Positions 12,107 to 25,028 of a DNA stretch of 64,000 nt are shown one piece after another (positions within the stretch are counted from its first letter, which is position 1; each line of letters starts with the position of its first letter). The DNA is taken from NCBI RefSeq assembly GCF_000006565.2, contig NC_031480.1, forward strand, positions 1,132,144 through 1,196,143, given 5' to 3'. A program made the position numbers and the translations under genes. This DNA is from Toxoplasma gondii ME49. Lineage: Eukaryota; Apicomplexa; Conoidasida; Eucoccidiorida; Sarcocystidae. The notes under the pieces were generated by a model. The model saw only the letters and a program-made list of their open reading frames with translations. It ran no database searches and was not told the origin of the DNA.

Positions 12107-15100
12107 ATGTGAATATGCACACACGTAGGATTTACATGCATGAGTGAATTTAGAAACCGGGTAGTTGTGGAGTTACTCGCCTGCATGCGGCAGGTGGTGA
12201 GCCGTGTCGCGTCTCTCTGCCTTCGCCTTTAGACAGGGAAACAGACCACTGGTGAAATCCACACTCCCCTTTCGAATGACGGGGAATAACTATCTCTCTC
12301 TACTTTGTGCAGTCGGTCGCCGCATGAGACTTGAACTAGAAACGTCTTTGAATAAACAGAGGCTCTGCAACCGGTTGTCGGGTCGTGACTGCGACTCCGT
12401 CTCTATGGTGCAACGAAGGAAGGCAATCCCTGTTGCCGTCGTTGGCCGCCCACCATTTTTCCTTTGACGCGTCCTAAGACTCTCTCGAAGCTGCCTTTGT
12501 CGAGGCAGAAGAGAGTGAGGTCCGTGGCGGCGATGATCGAGGCCGTGCGTCGCTGGTTTTTTATGACGGCCATTTCTCCAAAGTAGACGCCTGCCTGGAG
12601 GCGTCCGAGTTCAATCGGTTCCTGCCCAGCACCCATGGGTTTCAACATGGTGATTTCTCCCTTGAAGATGAAGCAGAACATGTCACCCGCCATGCCCGCG
12701 CGGAAGACAGTCTGGTGCGGCGAGAAGGTCTCGATTTTGCATGCTCTGGCGACGTTCTGGATCTCCGTCTCGGACATGTCTTTGACGATCGGGACCGACT
12801 TGAGGAAGTTCTCGATTACCGGCACGACGGCGCGACGCGCCTCGAGCATGTCGCGAATCAAGTCGTTGTAGGTATCGCGTTCGAGAACCCACAACACACT
12901 GTTGTCGACTTCCGTCACCAGCGACGCGGTTAGCGGCGAGTCGTTGATCAACTCGGAGAGACCGAAACATTCGTCGGGACAGACGACTCCCACCTCGCTC
13001 TCCCCGAACAGCCCCTGAGAACGGAACAGAGACACAGGTGAACTCGAGGAGACTGCGCGAATCAAACTTCAGAAGCGCCGCACCTCGCAGACACGCGGAT
13101 TGAACTCCCAGGAGACAACGGAGACACCGCAAGATTCGGACAGACAGGAGACATCGAGACGGAGGAGACAGGGAAAACGAACGGATTCGGAGAAGGAGAT
13201 GAGGAGAGAGAGGAGACTGCGAGGAGGAGACGCCCAGAACGCGGTAGTGAGAGATGAACGGGGCAGGAAGACGTAGGCGACAGAGAGCGGAAAGGCAGGC
13301 AAGCAGGCAGGCTACAGGCCCAAGAAAGAGAGAGAGAACGCGACACACAACGATAGCGAAAAAGAAAAGCCAAAGACAACTCAAAGCAGATGGGAGAACA
13401 GTCAATTCCGTCACATTGTTGACATTTCTGAAACGCGTTGGGAAATGCAACTCCAGAACTGCAAGCTGTTTTTGTTGCGCTTTTCCCCCCGATAGTTGTG
13501 TGTTGCTCGGTTGTTTCGTCTCTGTCACAGACGCGAGCGTGTGGGGCCGTTTTGGCAACTCGCAGTTCTTTTCCTTCTCTGTCTTCGATCCGCCTGAAAA
13601 CGTCCAAAGTCCCCGCAAGGTCCCGTCGCTTCCCCGTCGCTCCCCTCGTTACTCATCCTCAACGCATTTCTGCTGCAGCAGCATCCCTTGTTGTAGGAAC
13701 TCGTCTGTCGCTCTCTCTATCTTCCACTTTCTCTTCCGATACTGCGATTCAGCGATTTTCGGTGGCGTTGCTTGTTGCCCACGGTTTACGTCGGAAGACA
13801 AAAGCCGAAGAGCCGGGGTGCAGGAAAACACTGGACTCTTCCGACTCAACGGCAAAGCGTTCGGCATCGTTTCTCTTCGGGACTCACCGCCTGGAGAATT
13901 TTGAACTCGCCCCATGCACAAAAAACCATGCAGGCCTCGTCGCCGGCCTCCATCACGCGTACGCCTTTGGCCAAGCACTCGCGTCTCATGGTCGACGCGA
14001 CGTATCTCAGCTGCAGCAGTTGAAGGTTCATGAAGCCTTCCTTCTTTTCCAGGACGTCGACAAGCCGCTTCGTGCAGGTCGGATACGTTCGGTGGTCGTC
14101 GCGCTGAACGATGGCCATGTCTTCCCACTTGAGCGCCTCTTGGATCTTCTGCTCGTCGCCCTGCGACGTCGGACTGCTCGCAGACGCGCTTTCGTCATCG
14201 CTTGCGCTGCCTCCGAAGAAGTTCCACAAACGCGTCCCGAGCGAGGCGAGTTCTTCCTCCTTCGCGGCCGCTTCCTCCGCAGTTAGCTCGCCTGGAAACG
14301 CCGAAAGGCAGACATCCCGCGCATGCAGTTCATGCAGTGACACGCAAAGAGTCGCGCAAGGGAAGTCTCGCGCTGCTCTTTGGGGACCCGGGGAAAGAGA
14401 GGAGAAAAGCGAGAACACAAGGACGAAAGAACGAGGACCAACAGAGGAAAGAGTCGGGGTCACCGGCAGCCGGAGAAGCGGAAAGAAAGGCACCGTCTGT
14501 TGCACACCACCTTTAGATACGGGATATGCCACTGTCGGTTTTTTTATAAATGCAATTCACACCCGTGAAGCAACGCGCGACAGGCGAGCCTTGAATGCCT
14601 CAGCGGGACCTCCGCATAACTACACAACTCGAAAAAAAGTCGTCGACAGGACGAAGGAGAATGCACGGGGAAAGTGGGGAAAAGAGGGGACCGAAAAGAC
14701 GTCTAAGCTGCGGAAAAACACATGAAAGGAAACCGGCATTGACAGCCGTACCACCAACTCTCTTTCTTCAGAGAGACTCCATGAAAAAGCTAAAAAACAC
14801 AAGATTCACTTCCATGACCGGCTATACACAAGTCGATCTACAGTCGCCGTCAGGGACGATAAAAAGATAAACAAGTCAGGACTAATATCCGTATTTCGAC
14901 TGCCGTACACGATGAGACAACGCGATGGAAAGGAGGAAAACAAAGGACGAAAAAACAGAGATTACGACGGAGAAAAATGACTCAAACAAATGAAAAGAGA
15001 CGCAAGCCGGAGAAGGTGACGGGTGCAGACACGGCAGAGTCACCAGCAAAGGCTATAAAAAATACAACCGAGAGGACTCAGGAACGTGTGGGAGGGACAG

Positions 15101-16185
15101 AAAGAGAAAAATAAACAGTGACGAAAATGAGGAAAAAACCGGAGAAGTGTGGAGGGTATGGAAGAGAGAGTACCTGCCATATAACTGCAAATGACCTTGG
15201 TGTGCATTTGCCCGGTTTGTGCCCTGATGAGAGACAAAGAGGAGACACTCAGCATATCGATCGACAAAGAGGAGACCCTGTCTGCATAGACGCCCACATA
15301 TCTACCTAGATCATCTGGATCTGCCCGTCTACCTCTCTCCCTCCCTGCCTCTCTGCCTACCTCCTTGTTCCTATTTATATAATGATATCTAGTTCCATCT
15401 GGATATTTCCATATACCTCTCTCTAGTATCTATTTTTCTATATAAGCCGATGCGGGATCGCTGCATACATCTTGCAAGGACGCGTGCAGGGCCACAAGGG
15501 AACTTTAACGGAAATGCCATGTGCCGGCTGAGTGCGCGCGCATGCCTTTTGCGAGAAAATCAGATGTCGGTCTCTGGAACTGTGAAAGACAAGAGCTGAC
15601 TGGGAGACAAAACGCTTACTTATCCAGCTCCGTCCATATCGACTTCGCATTCTCCTCAGACACGCCTGCCGCAGCGGCGACACTGTCATCGAGAAAGAGC
15701 AAAGACAAAGACAAGAAAAAACAATCCCGGTTGGATCCACACCCCTGCACTGCTTTCTTCAAAGCTAGTTGCCTATCACGTTCCTCCCGCACGCACATAT
15801 TTACATATACGTTTATCTATGTGATTGCATACACGAGGCGCATTTGTGTATACTGTTGTGGTGTGTACGTCCACCTATCTGTGAGCCGAGTAAATCGCAT
15901 ATGCGAAGGAAACATGCCCACAAATATATACAAATATATCTATTAGAAAGGCCTGTATACTTTGGCAGACAACAAAGCTTTGACGCGTGAACATGGATGC
16001 AGATAGGGAATGACACGCTGGTGTGCGTCGTCGGAACATTCGATCCCCGCGTAGATCAGCATGCGCTTCTCACATTTGTGCTGTCCTTTTTTCATACCCG
16101 GTCTCACATATTTTAACCGTAAACGTACAATTGTACATACATATATATACACATATGCACGTATTCACATGCAGATATCTACTCA

Positions 16186-16216
<31 letters not shown>

Positions 16217-18193
16217 GTCTATACATTATGGAGAGAGAGAGAGTCAAAAAAGTGAAGATAGAATTATGGAGTCGCATACGGAAAGACACATTGGGAATGT
16301 GTGTTCATGTTTGCCAAATGTGGACACAACTGACTTGATGAAGTTTTCTTCTGTGCATTCGTCGCCACCACCGAGGTTTGCGACGGCTTTGAAGGCCTTC
16401 CGGGACCCGCCGAAGATTTCCACCCATCTCAGATTGATTTCGGCCTTGCTGAGCTGGTCTTTCTTGTCGATATTTCTGTACAAGTTGGCGACTGTGAGAG
16501 TGCCTTTCAGTGGCTGGCACAAGTCGTCGAACAAGACCTGGATATCTTTTTTCTTCAGAGACTGCACGCGCAGGTCCTTTACAAACGCCGCGAATTCCTG
16601 AAGGGAAGAAGAGACTCAAGCGGCACCCCACGTATGCAAAGAGAAGACGCGTAAAAACGTTCTTTTACCGGAGTCCCTGTTTTAAATCCCTCGTGTGTTG
16701 AGGGTCTTCGGAACCGGTACAAATGATGGGGAGAGGAGCGAAAGAAAACAGAAGGCGAAACGAACAACCACCGGGGCATGCACAAGCGGAACGCGATTCC
16801 GCGGCGTTTCTTACATCGAAATCAACGATCTCAGAGTTGTTTCCGTCGATCTGCTGGAAAGCCTGGGCAATCGATCCATATTTGTTCTTCAGAGTCCCGC
16901 GCACGAGGTCGCGGAACTCGTCAATGCGCTGTTCTTCGGCAGCTTTGTCTTCGGCATCTTCGTCCTCGTCTTTCTTTTTCTTTTTCTTCTTCTCTTTCTT
17001 CTTCTCCTTTTCGGCAGTCTCTTCCTTGTCCTGCTTCTCTTCCATTTCCCCTGCCTTCGTCTCTTCCTTTTCTTCCTGTTCCTTCTCGTTTGGAGATGGT
17101 TCCCCCTCAGCTGCTTTTGCAGCTGCGGCAGCCGCGAGCAGAGCTGCGCCGCCTGCGAGAGACATTCGTCGCTTCGCCTGACTTTGTTTCCCTTTCTTCT
17201 TCGTCTCTCCCCCCGTCTCCTCGCTCTCTCCGCCATGCTTCTCCTTCTCCTTCGCCTTCTTCTTTTTCTTCTCTACGGTGTTCGTGTCTGCCGCGACTTC
17301 GGCGACTTCGTCGTTTCCAGGTTTTCCAGCTTCTTCCTCTCCGTCGCCCGGCGGAGTCTCCCCGCTCTTCTTGCGATGTGCATCGCTTGCCTTCGCCTCT
17401 CCTGTCTTGTCTGCACTCGCGTCGGATTTCTTACGACTCGTGTCGCTGTCCTTCCGTCCTCTTTTCTTGTTGTACATCTCTTTCTCTTTGTCGATGTCGA
17501 CAGTGCCGCGGAATGCTCCGTCAGGCTCCTCGTCCTCATCCTCTGTCTTCTTGCTTCCCGACGGATCGTAGAGCGCACCCTGTTCCCCTGCCTCCACCAG
17601 CCAGTCTGGAATTGCCTCATCTTTGGAGGCGGCGTACTTCGACTCTGCTTGGTTGAGAAACGCGTCTTGCAGCGCCCCGAGATGCACCTGGAAGTCACTT
17701 CGCGTAAGTGACAGAAGCTGACGACGAGAAAGACACGAGCGTCGTCCAGGTGAGGAGGCGGACAGGCACTCTAGAACGACGCTCACGGCAGAGAAAAACC
17801 CAGAGAGACGACAGGTGCAGATGCTGGCACAGGAGACCAGAAGGTGCGATAGACACACAAGCTAGAGCACACATCGGCCTCCAAAGGAATGCCTTAGAGA
17901 GAAGCCGAAAGCAAATGGAATGCAGGATAGTGAAAACACCAACGAATCGGTCTCCCACATACGGATACAAATACGGATCAATCTTCAACGCTGCTTCAGA
18001 TAGACTTGCACAATGAACAAATACACTTCCCCTTTTCAAAAATAACATACATCTATATCTAAAGGTTCTTCTATGTGGCGAAAGAAAAGCATCTACGTCC
18101 GGGTCACGAAGGCCCTTCAGTCACATATATTCATATATATATTTTATATTTATATATATATTTTATATTTATATATATATATATATATATGTT

Positions 18194-18224
<31 letters not shown>

Positions 18225-19751
18225 GTGTACACATATGTATCGATATGTGGCGAAGTGCAGGCAACGTCATTTCTCGAGAGACATGTACGTCCTCGTAGAA
18301 CGTCTCCACTGTTTTTGCATGAGAGGTTCACCTTGACATCGCTTTTGGCGACGCAGCTGGCTGTTCGTGGTTGTTCGTTGAGGAAGGCGATTTCTCCCAA
18401 GTATTCGCCAGCATGCAGGACGACGATTTCGACGGGGGCTCCATCGACGATCTTTTGCACAGAAACGTCTCCGGAAAAGATGATGAAGAAATGTTCCGCC
18501 GGCGTCCCCTCGTGGATGATGACTTCTCGCTCTTGGTAGCACTCCACCTGCACACAAATCAGGCGGCCCCAATCGCCCAGGCAGAAGAGAAAACCGAAAG
18601 GCAATGAGAGTCAGCAGAAAACGGAGAGACACGAGGCAGGGAACGGGAGAAAAACAAATCATTGATCAGAAAAGGCAAAGGGAATACAGAAAGACAGCGG
18701 ATATTCAAGGCGAGAAAGCACGAAGAGAGGAGGGAGACTTGAGGCTCGATGCAAAAACCGTGTCAGAGAAGCCAGAGACGCGAGTCAACTCAAAACCAGG
18801 TAGACATACGAAAGAGAACTTTGCCATTTCCCCGTTGTGCATCGTTCCAGTGCAAAAGACTGCCGTGTCGGAAATCAAGAGTTCAGTCCTTTTCTCCGAC
18901 ACAAGCCTTTTCTCTTTCTCTTCATCACAGATAGCGGTTTGCACGCGCTTCCTATTGTCCCCCCTCCTCGTCCTTCCAAAGGCACCTCCTCAGATTCTCC
19001 GAGACACACTAAACGTCGACCAAGAAACTCCAAACACAGCCTCTCTAACACTGGCGCGTTTTTCGCGACCGAACCACAGACACAAGTAAAGCATAGAAAA
19101 ACGAAGCGGCACATTCTTCCGTGATGTCTTTGCTCTCGACTGAGACGCATGCAAATGCAAGCATGTACCTTAAACGCTCGGGTGAGCTGCTGGAGAGCAT
19201 CCTCGTCCAACATGTTGATGACAGGGACCTGGACCAACAAGTTCATGATTTCACCGTAATCTGCTGTAGGCTGAACAGAAAAAAGAACGAAAGGTCTCAA
19301 GAGAACTGAGCACGAATGCGCCTCTCTACCACGGTGTGGATACTTGAAGCACACATGCGATGCAGGAGTCTGTTTACACCTTCAAGGAGACTTTTAAATC
19401 ATGTCGTGGGCTACCCGACGCCTTCTGTGCTTGCGCAAGCGTACCTCTTCTCGTACGGCTTCAGAGGAAACAAGCTGCGACGAAGCTTGCCGTTTCAGCG
19501 TCTCCTGCTCGTACTGCGCCTGTGCGTACTCCTGGAATGCGGGGTAGCAGTCCTCCAAAAGCTCCTTGAACTTCTCGCCGGTCAACGAATACAACTAAAA
19601 ACGGGGAACGCACAGTCCGACACGCAAGGGACGCATGTGAGTCTCTCCACGTACGTATCTTCAAATAGATAAAGGTCTATGTGTGAGTATATATCTATAT
19701 ATATGTGAATATGGATGCAAAACACATGCACGAACATACGCATAATAATTT

Positions 19752-19792
<41 letters not shown>

Positions 19793-22700
19793 TAAATACA
19801 CAGGAAGGAAGAAGCATACACATATGCACAGACACAAACGCATAGTTGACAGCTCATGCGAATCTCGGCGTTTTTTGCGTAGTTGTGCTAGAGGAGAGAA
19901 CGACTGAGCTTCACTGAAAAAGCGTGCTCGAGAAAGAGAGAGGGGCAAGCGGAGATGTCCAGATATATGTGCATGTTCTTCTCTGTAGGTTTCGCGAACG
20001 GATAACTGTGAATATCTACGCCGAGGCACGCCATGGAACGCGCCTCAACATCTGTTTTTTTATAGGTGTTACAAATGGAGAAGTATGAAGAGGTCAGTGC
20101 AGTAGCGCATGCACCGCAATTGAGAATTCGAAGAAGCTGAAATGTGTGCAGCCGGTTGTCCAAGCGTACCTGCACGGGCGACTTGGCAGTGATGTAGCAC
20201 CCTCTCGGCTCGTTTTTGATGATGGACATTTCTCCAAAATAACATGTCGAGTTGTACTCCTTGATTTTCCGAAACGGCTTCCCTACACATGGCAAGCACG
20301 GCAGCAAAAGGTAGAGTGCAAGAAAGTCACACACAGTCCGCCGAGGCCGTCTGTTCGCAGTTAATCAGTTGCAAATATGCCCAAAGCGCTCCGCCACCCT
20401 AAATCCACATGCATGCATATGCATGCTCTCCTTTCAAAATGGGTGCAGGCACACGGGAACAGAGGTGTGAACGTACACATGTAGGGAATTGTGTGCATCT
20501 GCATGAATATCTGAATAGTCTACGACGCCTGTTTGTTTGGAGAGACACTTGTGTCTGCATGAGCGTATTCTTGAGTCGAAGCTAAGTGGGGGGTTTGACT
20601 TCTCATTTTCGTTGCTCTGTGCTTCTCGAATGTCACACAGAGGCGCACCTGGCCCGACGTACAACTCCGCAGCGACTGTGCCTGTTTTGAGGACGTAGAA
20701 ATTCTGCGACTCTTCGCCTTGAAGAATGATGGGTGTGTTGGGGTAGAAGCATTCGAGTGACATGGCCTGGGAAGAAGTCGAGGAGGAAAACAGTCGATAC
20801 ACATCGATTCACACAAGCACAGGCACGCGCCTCCGTCAGCACCTGGCGTTCCACCGCAGAGGCAGGAAAAGCAGAAGAAAAGCGGAAATCCCTTCCACAT
20901 GAAACGTACAGCGCATCCATATGACAGATGACTCGGAGCTCGAACTCTGCTCGGTCTACGCTGGTTCTGTGACTTGTTCATCTAGCGATGTTGCTCGTGT
21001 CCGGACCCGTACGCAAATGATTCAGAAATCAATGTGACAAGAGAAAACGATTGTCTCAGAATATATCCAGAAAAAGAACTCTTTAGAGACTCCCGGTACA
21101 CTGGACGTGCGGCTGTAGATGAGGCGCTCCACATGCACGACGCCTTCGTGGAAGTCCGCGAGGTGCTTCGTGTTCCTTGTTCCTTTCTGCGAAAAACGGG
21201 TTTACCTTCACGATCTCTTTTCGTCGCTCCAACGACAGTTCCTTCAAAACGGGCACCCCCTCCAGCAAGAGCATGCATTCGTCGCGGAGCTGAGACAGAC
21301 ACCGAAGAAAAAAAGGAAAATGTCTTTCGATTTCGACGACATCATGTCACTTCAGTTCCTGCTCTAGAATCAACGGTGGCGGACCGGTTGAACGCACTTC
21401 GAATCTCCGAGAGCCGAAGACATTCTTGCCGCCCTTACGTGTGCGTGCTCATGCGTCGCCAGTAAAAACAGACTCACCTTTTGCACGCGTAAAGATAGCG
21501 TTCAGTACACAGGAGCACACATATAAAAACCTACGTACAGGCACATAACTATATTCATCTTCGAGCATCTACATCTACGCTAAAAACCAGACACCCATAC
21601 TTACAAAGACATATGTATGTATATGTGCTTGTAATCACAGGAAGGCAAACCTGTATCTATGTATATTCCTGTGGGTACCAACATGTGCAGAGCTATGTAT
21701 GTACTGTATATATATATATATATATATATATACCTATATCTAGGTGTATCTACACCTTCATACATCAGAATATATATATATATATATATATATATTCGGT
21801 ATCTGGAGATAAATCATTGTAGGTGGATGGCAGTAAAGGTGTGTTTCCGCAAAGGAAGAAGAGTTATCGCGCGATCGGCATATGAGACTTGCGAAGACGA
21901 CCTGCGACCGCACCTTGGTCTGTTCCGTCGCCAACATGTCCTCGATGGTTTGTCCCAGACCCTCTCTGGATTGACTGTCGGCGCTGGTCTCCTCGATCGA
22001 CGCGCCGTCCGTCGGCTCTTCAGGCTCTTCAACCGATGTGGGGAGAGTCTCCTTTTCTTTTTTCGGTTTCTTGTCTTTGTCCACGTGCCCTTGAGCTGTG
22101 TAGACGCGACCTGCCCGGCCGATAAACGCCGCCTCGAATCTCCGCAACTGCGAATTAAAGTCTTCCTTCGGCAACGACAAAACCTAAAACATATTGACAA
22201 AGAAAGAAGCCCAACTCACATCAGCCACACTCACATAAAGATCTACATAGATGTATGCATGAATGTAAATATGTACATATATTTATATATATATATATAT
22301 ATATACGATATAGACACGTGACGATAGATGTGTTGTATGCATATATGTATGTATGCATGTAGGTATGTACGTGTGTACAGGTACTGGCTGATACCATCAG
22401 GTATATGGGCATGTATGTAGGCTTATGAGGTACACTCCTGGTAGCAGACACCAAGTTTCTCAAGGGATATAACGAAAAGGAGAGTCGCTGCGTGGATGCC
22501 CATTTGAGGCTTTTAAGCATCCACAGACATGTACATATACGTAATCTTAGGTATAAAAAAGCATCACCGGATATATGGAATCGTATATATATATATATAT
22601 ATATATACGTACGTACGGTTATATGCTTATATGCGCATTTTGGTACTCTGGGCACACAGACAATTTTTGTGCATATAAATGAGCATTATGCATATAGTGA

Positions 22701-23684
22701 CATTCACAAGGATCAGGATTCTCAGAAAAAGGCTGTCTCCTCACGGTGCAGATGCCTCTTGCTTTCACAGTTGCTGTTCTTGTCTGGTCTCGGAGAATGG
22801 AGATTTCTCCAAAGTATTCTCCAGGTTGGTAGATCCGGAAAACGACTTCTTCCATTTCCTTCGTAGTGGGGTCTTTCTTGTATTTCACGACTGCTGCCTC
22901 TCCCTTCTTCACCAAGTAAAAGTTGTCGGGCTCGTCAAACTGAGAGAAGAAATCGCAAACAAAGCGCGTGATCTCTCCGAGGCAACGCGCGAAACCAAGT
23001 GCAAGGAATCTCCCCACAAGAAAAGCGAAAGCTGAAACAAAACAAACGCTCGACAGCTCGTTCATCGGTTCGATGCAAGAGTTCATCCATTAACAAACAC
23101 ATTCCCGACAGGTCCGTCTCTCCAAAGATTCCACGCCCTCACCGCAAACGGCACATGGTAATCAACATAAGCAAATACTTATATATATATATATATATAT
23201 ATATATTCGTGGATAGCACCCTAAGTGTAGACTCGAAAAACGGATTGAGATGCAGAGATGAATGCAACGGCAAAAATAGGGGCAAACCACAAACAGCAAA
23301 CAAGAGGTTGACGTCTAACGGTACATGACCATGTGCATTGTTTTCGTTGAAAATGGAAAAAAGTCTTTATCTCATTGATGCACCAAGAAATTTTCCAGGA
23401 CCAAAATTGTTCTTTACTTTGCGAAATTATTCTACTGATCCACCAAGCAGATTCACTAGCGAGTTTCGCTGCGAAAGGGTTTCCAAGTTCATTGGAATCC
23501 CTGGTGGAGTAAGTGCGATGACACGCAGAAGAAATCCTCGATATTCATGCCGGCTTTCGGCCTCCCTACCTCCTTGAAGATGGCTTCGCCATCCTCAAAC
23601 GTTTCCTCTCCAAAGGTCTGCAAAAACAGACAAGCGATCAGACAACAGACGCGTTCAAAAGTCGTGAGGCTCAGGCCTTTCCCC

Positions 23685-23720
<36 letters not shown>

Positions 23721-24985
23721 GTTCATGGGCACACATATATACATATCTGTACGAACGTATGAATACATGTGCATATGTATATGTAAAAGCATGTATGTCT
23801 TTACAGATGTATATGAGTATGTACGTATGTAGGTACAGATGGATATGCATGTTTGTATGTATGCATGCGTGTGCATATGTATACATATATATATATATAT
23901 AATCACCTCTGGTATTTTGAGAGCCTATTAATCGCGAGAAGGGAATTTCCACTGAAAGAAGACCTCTTCCTGTTTCCTAAAGGAAGGCGTCTTCACACCA
24001 TAGATTCTGCGTTTGATAAGACTAGAGAGACGGTCCAAGCATGCGTCCACTCTGTAGCAGATGCTCAGGAAGCCAACTTGGTAGAATCTCACCCTCGCAA
24101 GACGCCTAGCCTGGACCTCTGTCAGCTTGCTGAGAACTGGAACAATTTTAATCAGGGCCATGTTCGTAGCGACATCTCGCGTTCGCTTGATCTGCTCGTG
24201 CTGAACGGAAGTCACGGAAAAGTTGATGAACGCATCGTGTGAAAGTGACTCCGCGTTTTCTCGTCGCCTCTCCCTTCTTCGTTTACTTTTTTCTTTCCGG
24301 CTCCCTGCTTTCCGTCTTCAGACCTTCCTGCTTCTCTTGTCCCTAACTGATTCTTCTTTCTCTCCTCTTGTTCGCTTTGTTCTTCTTCCTTATGTACGTC
24401 TTCGCTTTCCTCTGCTTTCTTCGTCGCGTCTCTTTGTTTCCTTCTTCCAGTCGTGGCTTCCTTCGCGGTTCGCTGCTGCTCCACATGAGGGTTCTCGCGC
24501 GCTGTCGGAGGCTCGCGGGTCTCCGTTGACCGTTGAGAAAGTCTTTAGCTCCTGGCGAACCGCTGGCGCTTCGCTGCTGCATGCGTACCTTTACGCTTCG
24601 CACGAAGTCCTCGCGACTGTAGGCAAACACTTTGGTTGCCGTCAGAGCCTTCACGGCGAAGGGATTCGGCTTGTCCTCCAGCATCTCTTCGCTGAACAAA
24701 AGTTGAGGCGCACTCTTCTCTTCGGCGACGGTCTCCATCAGAAGACCCTGAGGAAAGCAAAGTCCACACGCATCCGCATCTCTCTTTCACATGCAACCTT
24801 CCGACATCCATCAAACGCAAGAACATGGGGCCAAGGGCGTCTCCAACGGCCTCTTCTTCGTTTTCAAAAAAAGGCCGACATTTGAGCACCTCACACACAC
24901 ACAACTACTCCTCGACATCGATTGGATGACGCATTCACAGAAACGTCGACAAGATATGCATGTATATATTTAACATATATAAGGA

Positions 24986-25028
<43 letters not shown>

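Noticed and set aside
16695..17711. Plus-strand frame of 338 codons, Leu/Phe-rich, looking like a membrane protein
   Set aside because: It is the antisense of the Lys/Glu-rich linker exon of the cNBD gene; the hydrophobicity is an artefact of reverse-reading Lys and Glu codons.
18124..18224. Repeat array resembling a CRISPR or satellite
   Set aside because: The unit is two to six bases, there are no spacers and no cas genes, and the setting is an intron of a eukaryotic gene: a microsatellite.
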